From Marinilabiliaceae bacterium (GTDB lineage Bacteria; Bacteroidota; Bacteroidia; Bacteroidales; Marinilabiliaceae): DNA of 60,103 nucleotides. Each line of letters opens with the position of its first letter. The stretch's first letter is position 1. The position numbers and the translations under genes are program-made. The notes beneath the pieces are model-generated. The model saw only the letters and a list, made by a program, of their open reading frames with translations, was not told the origin of the DNA and did no database searches. This document shows positions 26,211 to 34,853 of this stretch, piece after piece. The stretch covers positions 1 to 60,103 of the forward strand of contig WRMI01000010.1 in the NCBI GenBank assembly GCA_009777175.1. The letters are read 5' to 3'.

Positions 26211-26658
26211 GCAAATTTGATAAAATAAAAGATATGTTCTCATTTAAAAACAAAATGTAAAAAGTAGTGAAAAAAATAGAATCGTTCTAATGTTTTATCC
26301 AATTTAAATGATACATAAACGTATTATTTTTTATTTTGTTTCAAAAAAATAAAAAAAATATACCTTATTTTTCCTATTATATTCCTGAAAAAAATGAAAT
26401 GCGCACAGATAGCAGAGATGCGACATATTTTCTTACATAATAATGTATATTAGGAATGATATTCTAAAAAAAATACTAAAATAAAAAAAATACGTTATGT
26501 GTGATATGTTTGGTACAAGAGGAACGAGAAAGCGGTTTTGACAAAAAACTTACCAAAACAAAAGGCAAAACCCCGAAGCTATTAGAATGGGATTAGTAAT
26601 CAAAAACTTTACGTAAACGGACATAAGTAAAATAAGTAAAATATATAAAATAATTATT
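26211..26658. other. Gene-free AT-rich spacer between divergent genes
   Basis: Runs of A and T with a small less AT-rich patch (26505-26610) that contains a 14-codon frame and no recognisable product. Words like cacagatagcagagatgcgac recur in part near 44980 and 49815. No array is present, which is unusual for this window. Confidence 0.5.
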
Positions 26659-28071
26659 ATGAACAGGAGTTTAACATTTATGAGAAAAAGTAATATAATA
26701 CTTTCGTTTATCTTTTTGTTGATGTGGATGCCAAACAGTATAAAAGCAAATCCAGAATATCAAAAAGTTGCAAGAGATTTAATAGAATCATTAACAAGCG
26801 GTGATTTTAATAAAGTAACAGAAAATTTTAATGACAAACTTTCTGCCGGAGTAAATCAACAACAGGTACAAATTCTTTGGGTACAATTGCAAATGCAATT
26901 AGGAAAATTTATTGCTATAAGTGATTATTCGGAGTCGCATAAAGTTGATATCGGTATAGTTTTTATCAATCATTTAATTTTTGAAAAAGATTCACTTAGA
27001 ACCGTAATCACTGTAGAGAAAAATAGCGAAAATAACAAAATAGAGGTTTCGGGCTTTTTTATTCAACCCATTGAAAAACAACCTGATAAAAAAGAATACA
27101 TCGATGCGGACTATGTAAATAAAACAAAATTCGAAGAGATTGAAATTAAACTGCCCCCTGATTCAATATTGGATGGTCGTTTAACAATTCCCAAAAATTT
27201 ATCAAAAAATCAAAAAGTATCGGCTGTTGTTTTAGTTCACGGTTCGGGAGCGCACGATTTCGATGAAACAATTGTTGATAACAAACCTTTTAGAGATATT
27301 GCTTATGGTCTTTCTTCTAATGGAATTGCTGTTTTACGATACAATAAAAGAACTTTGATTGATAATAATTTAGATGTTTCTAATTTAACGATGAACGAAG
27401 AAAGCGTTTTTGATGCTGTTGAAGCTGTCAATTTTTTAAAGAACAATTATTCCGACAGAATCGAAAATGTTTATGTTTTAGGACACAGTTTAGGTGGCTA
27501 TACATTACCACGAATAGCAAATTTATCTAAAAATGCGAGTGGTTTTATTTCATTAGCGGGCAATTCTCGTTCTTTTTCGGAATTATTAATTGACCAATAC
27601 GAATATCTTTGGGGACTGAATAAGCAAGAGGCAGAAACGCAAGAAACAAAAAATTATATCGACAGTATGAAAATTGTTGAATTGGAGAAAGTAAAACGAT
27701 TGCAAAGAAAAGATTTTGATGAAAATACTCCTAAGGATTTACTGCCTCTCGGCGTTCATCCAAAGTACTATTTGGATATTGCAAATTATTTTCCATCAAA
27801 AGAATTTGTTAATGAAAATCGTCCAATTTTATTTTTACAAGGAGTAAGAGACTATCAAGTTACAGTCGCAGATTTTGATTTATGGAAAAAAGATTTAGGC
27901 AAAAAACCAAATACTACTTTTGTATTGTTTGATAATCTTAATCATTTACTTCAAACAGGGGTAGGAAAATCAACACCTTCTGAATATTCTGTAAAGCAAA
28001 ATGTTGACAAACAAATAATTGAAGCAATAGTGAATTGGCTTAACGAAGTGCAACATCTTAATCTTGAGTAG
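26659..28071 (+). CDS. Exported alpha/beta hydrolase with DUF3887-like N-terminal domain
   Basis: 470 residues; the start could also be the ATG at 26680, just before the signal peptide (MRKSNIILSFIFLLM, cleavage near SIKAN). Residues about 33-150 match the DUF3887 helical domain found before many Bacteroidetes hydrolases (VARDLIESLTSGDFNKVTENF). The hydrolase part has the oxyanion-hole region VLVHGSGAHD, the nucleophile elbow GHSLGGY, an acid in FLQGVRDYQV and the histidine in LNHLLQTG. It acts on ester or amide bonds in the periplasm; the substrate is unknown. It is monocistronic, followed by the second MITE-like copy. Confidence 0.85.
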   Translation: MNRSLTFMRKSNIILSFIFLLMWMPNSIKANPEYQKVARDLIESLTSGDFNKVTENFNDKLSAGVNQQQVQILWVQLQMQLGKFIAISDYSESHKVDIGIVFINHLIFEKDSLRTVITVEKNSENNKIEVSGFFIQPIEKQPDKKEYIDADYVNKTKFEEIEIKLPPDSILDGRLTIPKNLSKNQKVSAVVLVHGSGAHDFDETIVDNKPFRDIAYGLSSNGIAVLRYNKRTLIDNNLDVSNLTMNEESVFDAVEAVNFLKNNYSDRIENVYVLGHSLGGYTLPRIANLSKNASGFISLAGNSRSFSELLIDQYEYLWGLNKQEAETQETKNYIDSMKIVELEKVKRLQRKDFDENTPKDLLPLGVHPKYYLDIANYFPSKEFVNENRPILFLQGVRDYQVTVADFDLWKKDLGKKPNTTFVLFDNLNHLLQTGVGKSTPSEYSVKQNVDKQIIEAIVNWLNEVQHLNLE

Positions 28072-28184
28072 GCATGAATATAAACCACTGACAACCAACA
28101 CTATGATTTTTATTGTCTGCGTAAGCGAAATAATTAAAAACCCGTTGTAATTAGTAGCAAACTAATCTCCATATAACAAAATAT

Positions 28185-28423
28185 GAGTCCACTCTGAAAA
28201 ATGTTTTCTACCACAAAGTACACAAAGAATGCACTAAGAACACAAGTTGATATATATTGATATTTTATTCTTTGCGTCCTTTGTGTATTTCGGTAAATTC
28301 AATAACAATTTCGGTAAACTCAATAACAATTTCGGTATACTCAATAACAATTTCGGTAAATTCAATAACCAAATCACTTTGTGTCTTTTGTGGTTAAATA
28401 ATAGGGCTTTTCGGAGTGGACTC
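28185..28423. mobile_element. MITE-like element, copy 2
   Basis: 239 bases with the same ends as 2557-2710 (gagtccactctgaaaa and its inverse), with AAATAT immediately outside both ends as in copy 1. The left 80 bases are nearly the same as copy 1. The middle carries an extra tandem repeat (28289-28370). No open frame of its own. Confidence 0.75.
28289..28370 (+). repeat. 21-bp tandem repeat inside the MITE-like copy
   Basis: Four units of ttcggtaaattcaataacaa plus one base, with small changes, at exact 21-base spacing. One diverged unit also lies at 2907-2935, about 200 bases beyond copy 1. Confidence 0.85.
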
Positions 28424-28479
28424 AAATATAGATTATTTTTCAAAAAAATTTTTTTTAAAATATATTTTTTTTAAAGGTA

Positions 28480-28487
28480 TATCTTTG
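28480..28487 (+). promoter_or_regulatory. -7 promoter element of a truncated gene
   Basis: TATCTTTG followed by CCCCC, 58 bases before an ATG that opens a short signal-peptide-like frame. Confidence 0.5.
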
Positions 28488-28545
28488 CCCCCTCAAATTT
28501 ATAAAATGGACATGAAATTTTTTTCTAACTTTAAAATAATTTATA

Positions 28546-28701
28546 ATGAAAAAGAAAGTAACTCTATTATTAATGATTGTGTTTGTCTATTTTTTTTATA
28601 ATTCACAGAAAATCAAAGGCATAGATACATTCAACATCTTGCCAATTCACGACAAAAACATCTGCAAGATACTTTTGAGACACCCCAACCCATTTCGGTA
28701 G
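28546..28701 (+). pseudogene. Truncated exported protein: signal peptide running into foreign sequence
   Basis: 51 codons. The first 20 residues (MKKKVTLLLMIVFVYFFYNS) are a good signal peptide behind a good -7 element. From about codon 26 the reading frame runs backwards through the antisense of a methyltransferase gene fragment and stops. The original gene body is missing, so this is a broken junction and not a functional small protein. Confidence 0.6.
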
Positions 28702-28805
28702 TGTTTTAAAACTATCTTTGCGTTCCCTAACATCTTGTGACACAATCGAATCGCGACGGTCAGTAATATAACCCTGATATTCTTCCGAAGGAGTTGTTCA
28801 TAAGG
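28621..28805 (-). pseudogene. Fragment of the adenine DNA methyltransferase gene
   Basis: The minus strand reads EEYQGYITDRRDSIVSQDV, then RERKDSF, then KYLADVF and NWQD. These line up with EEYWGYITDRRDLIVPQDV, RERKGSF and KYLADVFGVDWQD of the complete gene at 36479-38905 (about residues 270-325). The fragment has neither start nor the catalytic motifs and ends in unrelated sequence at both sides. It shows that this family has been copied or moved around the chromosome. Confidence 0.85.
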
Positions 28806-28836
28806 AACAATAAGGTATGAATAAGGAAATAATTGC

Positions 28837-29292
28837 TTATCTCCTTTTATTAACGGGCTGAATTCCAAAGAGAACAGCAATACAACCTCCTTTAATTACA
28901 TCGCTATCAGTTTCGGGGATTTGCACTTGAACTATTAATTTTTCGTTGGATTCTAATTCAAAGTCCCACACGTAGACGTAATTATGGTCTGCATTATCAA
29001 AAAGAACTTTCGTTTGTTCGGTCAAAATCTTAATTCTGACATTTTTGGGCAATGCATCAACGGCAGCAAATACCAAACGATATTTTTCACCTTTAAAAAA
29101 AGTTTTATGTAAATCAGCGCATTCACCCTCTTCGATGAACGTTGCAGTAAAATTACCGTCATGAATGTAAGGTGCTAATTGGGGCTTGGCAATTCCTTTT
29201 GCAAAACTTATACAATGCTGATACGCCTTTAACAACGTTATTGTTAAGAAAAAAAACAATATAAGCACAGCCACATATCTAAAAGTTTTCAT
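28837..29292 (-). CDS. Small exported or membrane-anchored protein of unknown function
   Basis: 151 residues from the ATG at 29292; an upstream ATG at 29334 would overlap the preceding gene and add 14 residues before the hydrophobic start, so it is less likely. Residues 4-22 are hydrophobic (YVAVLILFFFLTITLL), a signal anchor. The rest looks like a beta-rich domain (FTATFIEEGECADLHKTF, YVYVWDFELESNEKLIVQVQIPE). No family recognised. It follows a lipoprotein gene by 31 bases on the same strand, so the two form an operon and may work together at the envelope. Confidence 0.6.
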   Translation of the reverse strand: MKTFRYVAVLILFFFLTITLLKAYQHCISFAKGIAKPQLAPYIHDGNFTATFIEEGECADLHKTFFKGEKYRLVFAAVDALPKNVRIKILTEQTKVLFDNADHNYVYVWDFELESNEKLIVQVQIPETDSDVIKGGCIAVLFGIQPVNKRR

Positions 29293-29323
29293 TCTTTTGA
29301 TATTAGTAATAAAAATTGATGTA

Positions 29324-30241
29324 TTAAGAAACAAATTCGCTTCTGATTTCTTTCAGCTTGACAACTAACCTTTTAAATACTTCGGGAGTGATGAATACTT
29401 CTGCATCCGACCGTATTATTGTAGTCTGTTTATCGGGAATAGTTTCAACTTCAACGTTTGAAGTGCTTGTAATCTGTATTTCATCATAAATAACTTGCAG
29501 TTGACTCATTTTTTCTAATAAATAAACGATGTCAGCGCTGTTTTTGTATGTTTCCAACAGATTCATAACTATTTCAAGCGATAATTTTTGATAAATAATA
29601 CGCTCAACGAGTGCGTGATTATTTTCGGAAGCGTTAGCGGCGAGTTGTGTCGCCAAAAAGAGTCCCTCTATCCAACCGCCAACAAGAACCATTGCAACAA
29701 TCGCAGGACGGTCATTTTCAGTGAGATAGGCATTGGAGTTCATAAATGTTTCAGAAATAATCTCCAAAACAACATCACGATTGTTGATGTTTTGTTCTAA
29801 CTTTTTGATGGTGCTCTCATCAATAGCACCCAATATCCCCAATTGCTCGGCTAACTTACGAATCACATTCATGTAAGAAATTGTGCTTTGATTTTGGTCG
29901 AAAAGACTCGTATAACTCAAATCAGAACTATAAACGCCCAGATTTAGAGCCATCTTTAAATTTGTGTTGTATTTTGAAACATTGTCAACGCTATTAAGCA
30001 AATCAGCATCATAAGTTGCTCCTGATTTTTTTATCAACGTGGCTGTTTCTAAGGGAGACGGCAACGAATAAAAGATTAATTTCGATTTGTGAAAATCATC
30101 TAATAACTGCCCGTTAATTAATGAATCAACCAAATCTTTCTCGACCGTTCCTTTTTTATTTCCTTGGCAGGTACACGAATAACTTAATAAAAGCATTCCA
30201 ACTGCCATTAATCCTAATAAAAATATTTTAATTCTTTTCAT
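29324..30241 (-). CDS. Helical lipoprotein of unknown function
   Basis: 305 residues from the ATG at 30241; a TTG two codons earlier is possible. The signal peptide ends in LLSYSC, a lipobox with the acylated cysteine at about 23, so it is anchored in a membrane, probably the outer one. The mature protein is almost all helical, with repeating leucines and asparagines and no cysteine-rich or catalytic motif. I know this pattern from unnamed Bacteroidetes lipoproteins but cannot give a function. It is the first gene of a two-gene operon. Confidence 0.65.
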   Translation of the reverse strand: MKRIKIFLLGLMAVGMLLLSYSCTCQGNKKGTVEKDLVDSLINGQLLDDFHKSKLIFYSLPSPLETATLIKKSGATYDADLLNSVDNVSKYNTNLKMALNLGVYSSDLSYTSLFDQNQSTISYMNVIRKLAEQLGILGAIDESTIKKLEQNINNRDVVLEIISETFMNSNAYLTENDRPAIVAMVLVGGWIEGLFLATQLAANASENNHALVERIIYQKLSLEIVMNLLETYKNSADIVYLLEKMSQLQVIYDEIQITSTSNVEVETIPDKQTTIIRSDAEVFITPEVFKRLVVKLKEIRSEFVS

Positions 30242-30425
30242 CAGCAATAATATAAACGTTTTATTATTATAGTTTTAACTTAAAAAATGTATCAAATAAA
30301 AATTCAAAATAACAGCTTATTTTTTTATATACCAAAAAAAATCGAAAAAAAATCGAAAAAAATCAATATTTTTTTTTCATATAAAAACTATTATATTGAA
30401 TATCACCAAATTAATCAATAATATT

Positions 30426-31100
30426 TTAATTATATTTTCTTAATCCAAAAATCGAACTCCCGACACGAATCATAGTGCTTCCTTCTTCAATTGCTATCTT
30501 AAAATCATCAGACATTCCCATGCTTAATTCTGTAAAATTATCATTATCAAAAAAATAATTATTTTTCGCAGAGTCAAAAATTCTTTTTAAATTTTTAAAT
30601 TCTTTTCTTATTTGTTGCGTATTGTCGGTGAAAGTTGCCATTCCCATTAATCCGCATATTGTTATGTTTTCCAAAGAATTAATAACTCCCGATTTTAGTA
30701 ACTCAAATAGTTCCTCTTCTGAAAAACCAAATTTAGTCATTTCATCGGCTATATGTATTTGTAACAGACATTTAACCGTGCGGTTTATCTTTTTTGATTC
30801 CTTATTAATATACTCAAGTAGTTTTAAGGAGTCAACACCTTGAATTAAATCTACAAATGATACTATTTGTTTCACCTTATTAGTTTGCAGATGCCCGATA
30901 AAATGCCATAAAATATCGTCAGGCAGCCGCTCTCTTTTGAGTAGAATCTCTTGAACTTTATTCTCTCCAAAAATTCGATGACCGGCTGTATAAGCATCCA
31001 TTATTGTATCAAGCGACTGTGCCTTAGAAACAGCAACCAATTTAACGTTTTGAGTAACAAAATTGTTTATTATTTTCAAATTTTCCGAAATTGTTGTCAT
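30426..31100 (-). CDS. YggS/PLPBP family pyridoxal phosphate homeostasis protein
   Basis: 224 residues, cytosolic, normal length for the family. K26 in LVAVSKAQ is the PLP lysine. IFGENKVQEI, WHFIGHLQTNKVK, LLQIHIADEMTKFGF, LMGMAT, LSMGMSDDFKIAIEEGSTMIRVGSSIFG are all in order and intact. It is a single-domain fold-III PLP carrier that buffers PLP and affects amino-acid pools; no catalytic activity is known. The usual methionine-rich M-x-M-x-x-D segment is present. Monocistronic; heptamer and octamer arrays lie directly upstream of the start. Confidence 0.93.
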   Translation of the reverse strand: MTTISENLKIINNFVTQNVKLVAVSKAQSLDTIMDAYTAGHRIFGENKVQEILLKRERLPDDILWHFIGHLQTNKVKQIVSFVDLIQGVDSLKLLEYINKESKKINRTVKCLLQIHIADEMTKFGFSEEELFELLKSGVINSLENITICGLMGMATFTDNTQQIRKEFKNLKRIFDSAKNNYFFDNDNFTELSMGMSDDFKIAIEEGSTMIRVGSSIFGLRKYN

Positions 31101-31103
31101 TTT

Positions 31104-31180
31104 AGTTTTCAGTTATCATTTTTTAGTTATCAGTAAATAAGTGAATGAGTGAATGAGCGAATCTGTGAATGAGAAAGAGA
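31104..31180 (-). repeat. CTGATAA and octamer arrays upstream of the YggS gene
   Basis: Plus-strand ttttcag / ttatcag followed by gtgaatga units. Relative to the minus-strand gene they read TCATTCAC then CTGATAA, the usual upstream orientation. Confidence 0.8.
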
Positions 31181-31428
31181 TAGTTTTTAGTTATCAGTTA
31201 GTTAGAACATTCCAATATCTACACTCCAATCTCACTTCTCACTTCTTATATCTCAATACTCATATCTCACCAATCAAAAATTAAAGTACAAATATAAATG
31301 AAATTTTTATAAAAATTGTCCTCAACTAAAAAAATTTAAAAAAATTTAAACTTTTTTTATTTCAAACATAAATTACAACAATTTTATTACTTTTGTTGCG
31401 TTATAAAAAAAATAAATCAATTGTAATA

Positions 31429-32073
31429 ATGAAAAAAAGAATTTTTCTAATGATTTTTGCGCTGACTTTCACAGGCGTAATTTATTCACAACAAAAGAAT
31501 TGGAGCATACGCGCTAATTCGGGGCTTTCAAGCGGTGGCAGCGCTGAAGGTCATCGCTGGTTTGAAGGTTATTACTTTTCTTACGATGTAGGTGTGCCGC
31601 TATTCAAAGGTTTTGAAATTGCACCTACCTTCGGATACGCTTCAATGCTGCCCGCAACCCATATTTACAACGAATGGACTTTGCCCGACAAAGAAGAAAC
31701 TATTAACGGTGAAAATTCCAAAAAAAAATCACAATATGGCGAAAATATGGGATTTATAAGCCTTTTGTTGCATATCAAACCTTTCGACTATATTAAGAAC
31801 GAAAAATTTAATCGACACCAAATTATTCTCGGCGGCGGAATTTCATACGTCAGTTATACTATGGTTAGAGCCGAATATCGTAGCAAAGATACTAAAGTTA
31901 CAGATATTATGGCTTATGAATCAAAACGTTCATTCCAACCTTATTATGGAAAAGTGGGTTACAACTTCTTTTTAAAGAACGATACTATGATTGGAATGGT
32001 AGGCTCGTGGCAAGGAATTAAGAAAAAAGAAGCCCAATTTTTACTTGGGTTTCAATTTGGAATAAGATTCTGA
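31429..32073 (+). CDS. Outer-membrane beta-barrel protein
   Basis: 214 residues from the ATG at 31429; the frame extends 12 codons further but only to a weak TTG inside the promoter-like region. The signal peptide (MKKRIFLMIFALTFTGVIYSQ) is clear. The rest shows alternating strands, glycine-rich turns and aromatic girdles (FEIAPTFGYASMLPATHIY, YGKVGYNFFLKNDTMIGMVGSW), ending in QFLLGFQFGIRF with a terminal aromatic, as expected for an 8-stranded barrel. It is likely a small porin-like or structural OMP. The stop is followed in the same frame by a dead phosphatase domain. Confidence 0.8.
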   Translation: MKKRIFLMIFALTFTGVIYSQQKNWSIRANSGLSSGGSAEGHRWFEGYYFSYDVGVPLFKGFEIAPTFGYASMLPATHIYNEWTLPDKEETINGENSKKKSQYGENMGFISLLLHIKPFDYIKNEKFNRHQIILGGGISYVSYTMVRAEYRSKDTKVTDIMAYESKRSFQPYYGKVGYNFFLKNDTMIGMVGSWQGIKKKEAQFLLGFQFGIRF

Positions 32074-32082
32074 CCGATTTTT

Positions 32083-32407
32083 TTGCGATATACGGAATAG
32101 ACTTATTGGACAGGAGTTCAAATGAGCATCGGAGACCGGGTTCCCGACTATAGTGTTCCTCCGTTCGTTCATGCAGAATATTAGAGTAAGACAAACGATA
32201 AAGGCAATCTCTTTTCATACGGATTTGCCGACCAATTTTGCGGTCCGAATAGAAAAAAACTTATGATAAGCGCTATTAAAAATGCTTGACTAGATACATC
32301 ATAAACCAATGAAAGAACAATTTGGTATTATAAAAAACAATTTTATAAATTGGAAATATACTCAAGAACAAGTTGATGATGTTGTTTTCATTGGAATTGG
32401 GCTGTAA
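32083..32407 (+). pseudogene. Decayed C-terminal SpoIIE/PP2C phosphatase domain
   Basis: Three stops (including the in-frame TAG at 32191-32193 and TGA near 32287) and one frameshift break it. The pieces are MSIGDRVPDYS, then DKGNLFSYGFADQFCGP and NRKK, and in the shifted frame PMKEQFGIIKNNF, then EQVDDVVFIGIGL. They match the end of TPR-SpoIIE phosphatases, compare MSIGIDEKQ, FSDGYTDQFD, PMQEQFY and TDDILILGVKF at 23998-26115. Nothing upstream of it survives; the OMP gene now sits there. Confidence 0.75.
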
Positions 32408-32408
32408 T

Positions 32409-34520
32409 TTATTTCATCTCCATCGACAAATTAAACATAATAAAGGCGTACATATCAGCATATTCGTCTAAAATTTTGCTGATAGGTTTGCCTGCGCCAT
32501 GTCCAGCATTACTTTCGATGCGAATTAATTTTGGTGCATCACCCGTATTTGCGGCTTGCAATGCAGCGGCATATTTAAACGAATGAGCGGGCACTACGCG
32601 GTCATCATGGTCGGCGGTTGTAATTAAAACTGCAGGATAAGGAGTTTCGTCATTTTTAATGTTATGTAACGGAGAATAAGCATACAAATAATCGAACATC
32701 TCTTTACTGTCGGCACTTGTACCATAATCACTTGCCCAATTCCAGCCAATTGTAAACTCATGATAACGAAGCATATCCATAACTCCAACATCGGCAACAG
32801 CAACTTTAAATAAATCAGGGCGTTGATTAACCACCGCACCAACTAATAATCCGCCGTTTGAAGCGCCGTTAATTGCAATCAAATTCTTATTGCTATATTT
32901 TTCTTTAATAAGAAATTCGGCTGCTGCAATAAAATCGTCAAATACATTTTGTTTGTTCATTTTTGTACCTGCAATATGCCACTCTTCGCCATATTCTCCA
33001 CCGCCGCGCAAATTAACGGTAACATAAATACCACCATTTTCTAAAAAAGGAATTCTGGTTGTTGAAAAACGCGGATTTAAGCTTGCATTAAAACCACCAT
33101 ACCCGTAAAGCAAAACAGGATTTTTACCATCTTTTTTCAAACCATTTTTGTAAGTAAGAAACATTGGTATCTTTGTTCCGTCTTTGCTGGGGAAAAAGAG
33201 TTGTTCTGTTGTATAATCATCTGGATTAAAAGCCAATTGGGGTGCAATATAAACTTCTGATTCGTTAGTATCAATGTCATATTTGTAAATAGTTGATGGA
33301 AAGGTAAATGAAGTGAACATAAAAAATGTTTCTTTGTCATCTTTTTTTCCGCTAAAACTCACAGAACCAAGAGTTGGCAATTGAACTTCAAACTCTTTTT
33401 GACCCTCTAAATTATAAATGTATGCATGTTGTGATGCATCCTGTTCATAAGTCAGAATTAGTTTATCTCCAATTACTTGTGCACCAGCAAGAACGGATTC
33501 AGTTTCACTAATAAAATCAGTCCAATTATCAATTTCAGGTGTTAAGATATTGGTTGTCATAATTTTATAACGTGGAGCACCATAGTTGGTTATCAAAAAA
33601 AGTTTGTCGCCAATAATTTCAATGGGATAATAGGAAAATTCCATATTATCTGTAAGTTGAATAAATGGTGCATTTTTATTATTCAAATCTTTCACAAAGA
33701 GGTTGTTACCTTTTAGTTCGCCAGATTCATAAACAAACATAAATCTTTCATCATCGTCAACGCTTGCCGAATAAAATCTTTTAGGGTATTGAGGATTGCT
33801 GTAAATCAACTTATCATTAGATTGCTTGTCGCCAATTTTGTGATAATAAATTTTGTGATTTTCGTTTTTATGAGAATATTCTTTGCCTTCTATTGGTGCA
33901 TCGTACGAACTATAATAAAAACCATCGCCGTGCCACGACACATCGCTAAATTTAGTCCAAAGAATATGGTCATCGGTAAGTTGCCTACTACTCAAATCCA
34001 TTACAAAAATTTCGTTCCAATCAGACCCACTTTTAGAAATAGAATAGGCGAGATATTTTCCGTCATTGGAAAACGAATAATCTGTAAGAGCAATAGTTCC
34101 ATCCTCAGAAAAAGTGTTTGGGTCGAGCAGGAGTTCTGTTTCTCCGTCTAAACTCTCTTTGACAAACAAGACGCTCTGATTTTGTAAACCATCATTTTTA
34201 AAAAAATAATATTTACCATTCTTTTTGAACGGTATGCCGATTTTTTCATAATCGGTGAGCTCCGTAAGCCTATCTTTCAAACGGCTACGAAATGGTATCT
34301 GCGACAGATAATCAAATGTTACTTCATTTTGAGCGATTATCCATTCGCTTGTTGCATCGGACGTATCATCTTCCAACCAACGATACGGGTCGGGTACTTC
34401 AACTCCGAAATAGACATCTATTGTGTCATCTTTTGCTGTTTCGGGATACTTCAATTTACCCGAATTTGTGCATGCATTAAGAACTGTAAAAATTCCCAGC
34501 ATAATTACGATTTTTCTCAT
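32409..34520 (-). CDS. Prolyl oligopeptidase (S9A family), lipoprotein-type
   Basis: 703 residues. The signal peptide ends in LNAC (about 14-17), so it is lipidated and probably periplasmic or surface exposed. The N-terminal DPYRWLEDD is the family hallmark. Residues about 80-420 form the seven-bladed propeller, and the C-terminal 250 residues are the alpha/beta hydrolase with GASNGG (nucleophile S554), the Asp in DHDDRVVPAHS and the His in NAGHGAGKP. It cleaves short peptides after proline. The length is normal (about 700). Its stop lies two bases from the end of the convergent decayed phosphatase. Monocistronic; TTTTCAG-type arrays sit upstream in the usual inverted sense. Confidence 0.94.
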   Translation of the reverse strand: MRKIVIMLGIFTVLNACTNSGKLKYPETAKDDTIDVYFGVEVPDPYRWLEDDTSDATSEWIIAQNEVTFDYLSQIPFRSRLKDRLTELTDYEKIGIPFKKNGKYYFFKNDGLQNQSVLFVKESLDGETELLLDPNTFSEDGTIALTDYSFSNDGKYLAYSISKSGSDWNEIFVMDLSSRQLTDDHILWTKFSDVSWHGDGFYYSSYDAPIEGKEYSHKNENHKIYYHKIGDKQSNDKLIYSNPQYPKRFYSASVDDDERFMFVYESGELKGNNLFVKDLNNKNAPFIQLTDNMEFSYYPIEIIGDKLFLITNYGAPRYKIMTTNILTPEIDNWTDFISETESVLAGAQVIGDKLILTYEQDASQHAYIYNLEGQKEFEVQLPTLGSVSFSGKKDDKETFFMFTSFTFPSTIYKYDIDTNESEVYIAPQLAFNPDDYTTEQLFFPSKDGTKIPMFLTYKNGLKKDGKNPVLLYGYGGFNASLNPRFSTTRIPFLENGGIYVTVNLRGGGEYGEEWHIAGTKMNKQNVFDDFIAAAEFLIKEKYSNKNLIAINGASNGGLLVGAVVNQRPDLFKVAVADVGVMDMLRYHEFTIGWNWASDYGTSADSKEMFDYLYAYSPLHNIKNDETPYPAVLITTADHDDRVVPAHSFKYAAALQAANTGDAPKLIRIESNAGHGAGKPISKILDEYADMYAFIMFNLSMEMK

Positions 34521-34544
34521 TGTACATCTAATTTATTTATTATT

Positions 34545-34645
34545 ATTTTGTTATCAGTTTTTAGTTTTCAGTTGTCAGTTTTCAGTATTCAGAATTTTAA
34601 CGCAAAGTCGCAAAGTTGAGAACGCAAAGGTCGCAAAGTATTTCT
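34545..34645 (-). repeat. CTGAAAA array and CGCAAAG words upstream of the prolyl oligopeptidase gene
   Basis: Plus-strand ttatcag, ttttcag, ttgtcag units (34550-34592), then cgcaaagtcgcaaagttgag words. Reading with the gene, the order is CTTTGCG words followed by CTGAAAA, as upstream of other genes. Confidence 0.8.
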
Positions 34646-34695
34646 AATTAATAATTCTTTTTTCTTATTTTGTTATTTTCTCATTTTTGTTTATT

Positions 34696-34853
34696 CCCCG
34701 AGTTGCGCTTAGGCTTATTCGGGGTTATCTATATGTAACTCCTTACGGAATTAGTCAGAGGAATTTTGATTTTTTTTCTCATTTACTTATTCTCTCATTT
34801 ACTCATTTATTACAAGGTGGACGACCGCAAGGGTACGCCCCTACACTCATTCA
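34696..34853 (-). repeat. Hairpin, octamer array and GC-rich element downstream of the short methyltransferase
   Basis: Contains ccccgagttgcgcttaggct hairpin (34696-34724), octamers (34778-34810) and the GC-rich ggtggacgaccgcaagggta element (34811-34845). Directly next to the stop codon are TGAATGAG units. The same order is found after the CsgG-like gene (38996-39240). Confidence 0.85.

Noticed and set aside
26505-26610. Small tmRNA-like or gene remnant in the 26.2-26.6 kb spacer
   Set aside because: The ends do not form an acceptor-like stem and there is no tag-coding frame; the short frame has no recognisable product.
28647-28880. 77-codon minus-strand frame near the methyltransferase fragment
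   Set aside because: It lies in a different frame from the recognisable methyltransferase residues and overlaps the end of a better-supported gene.
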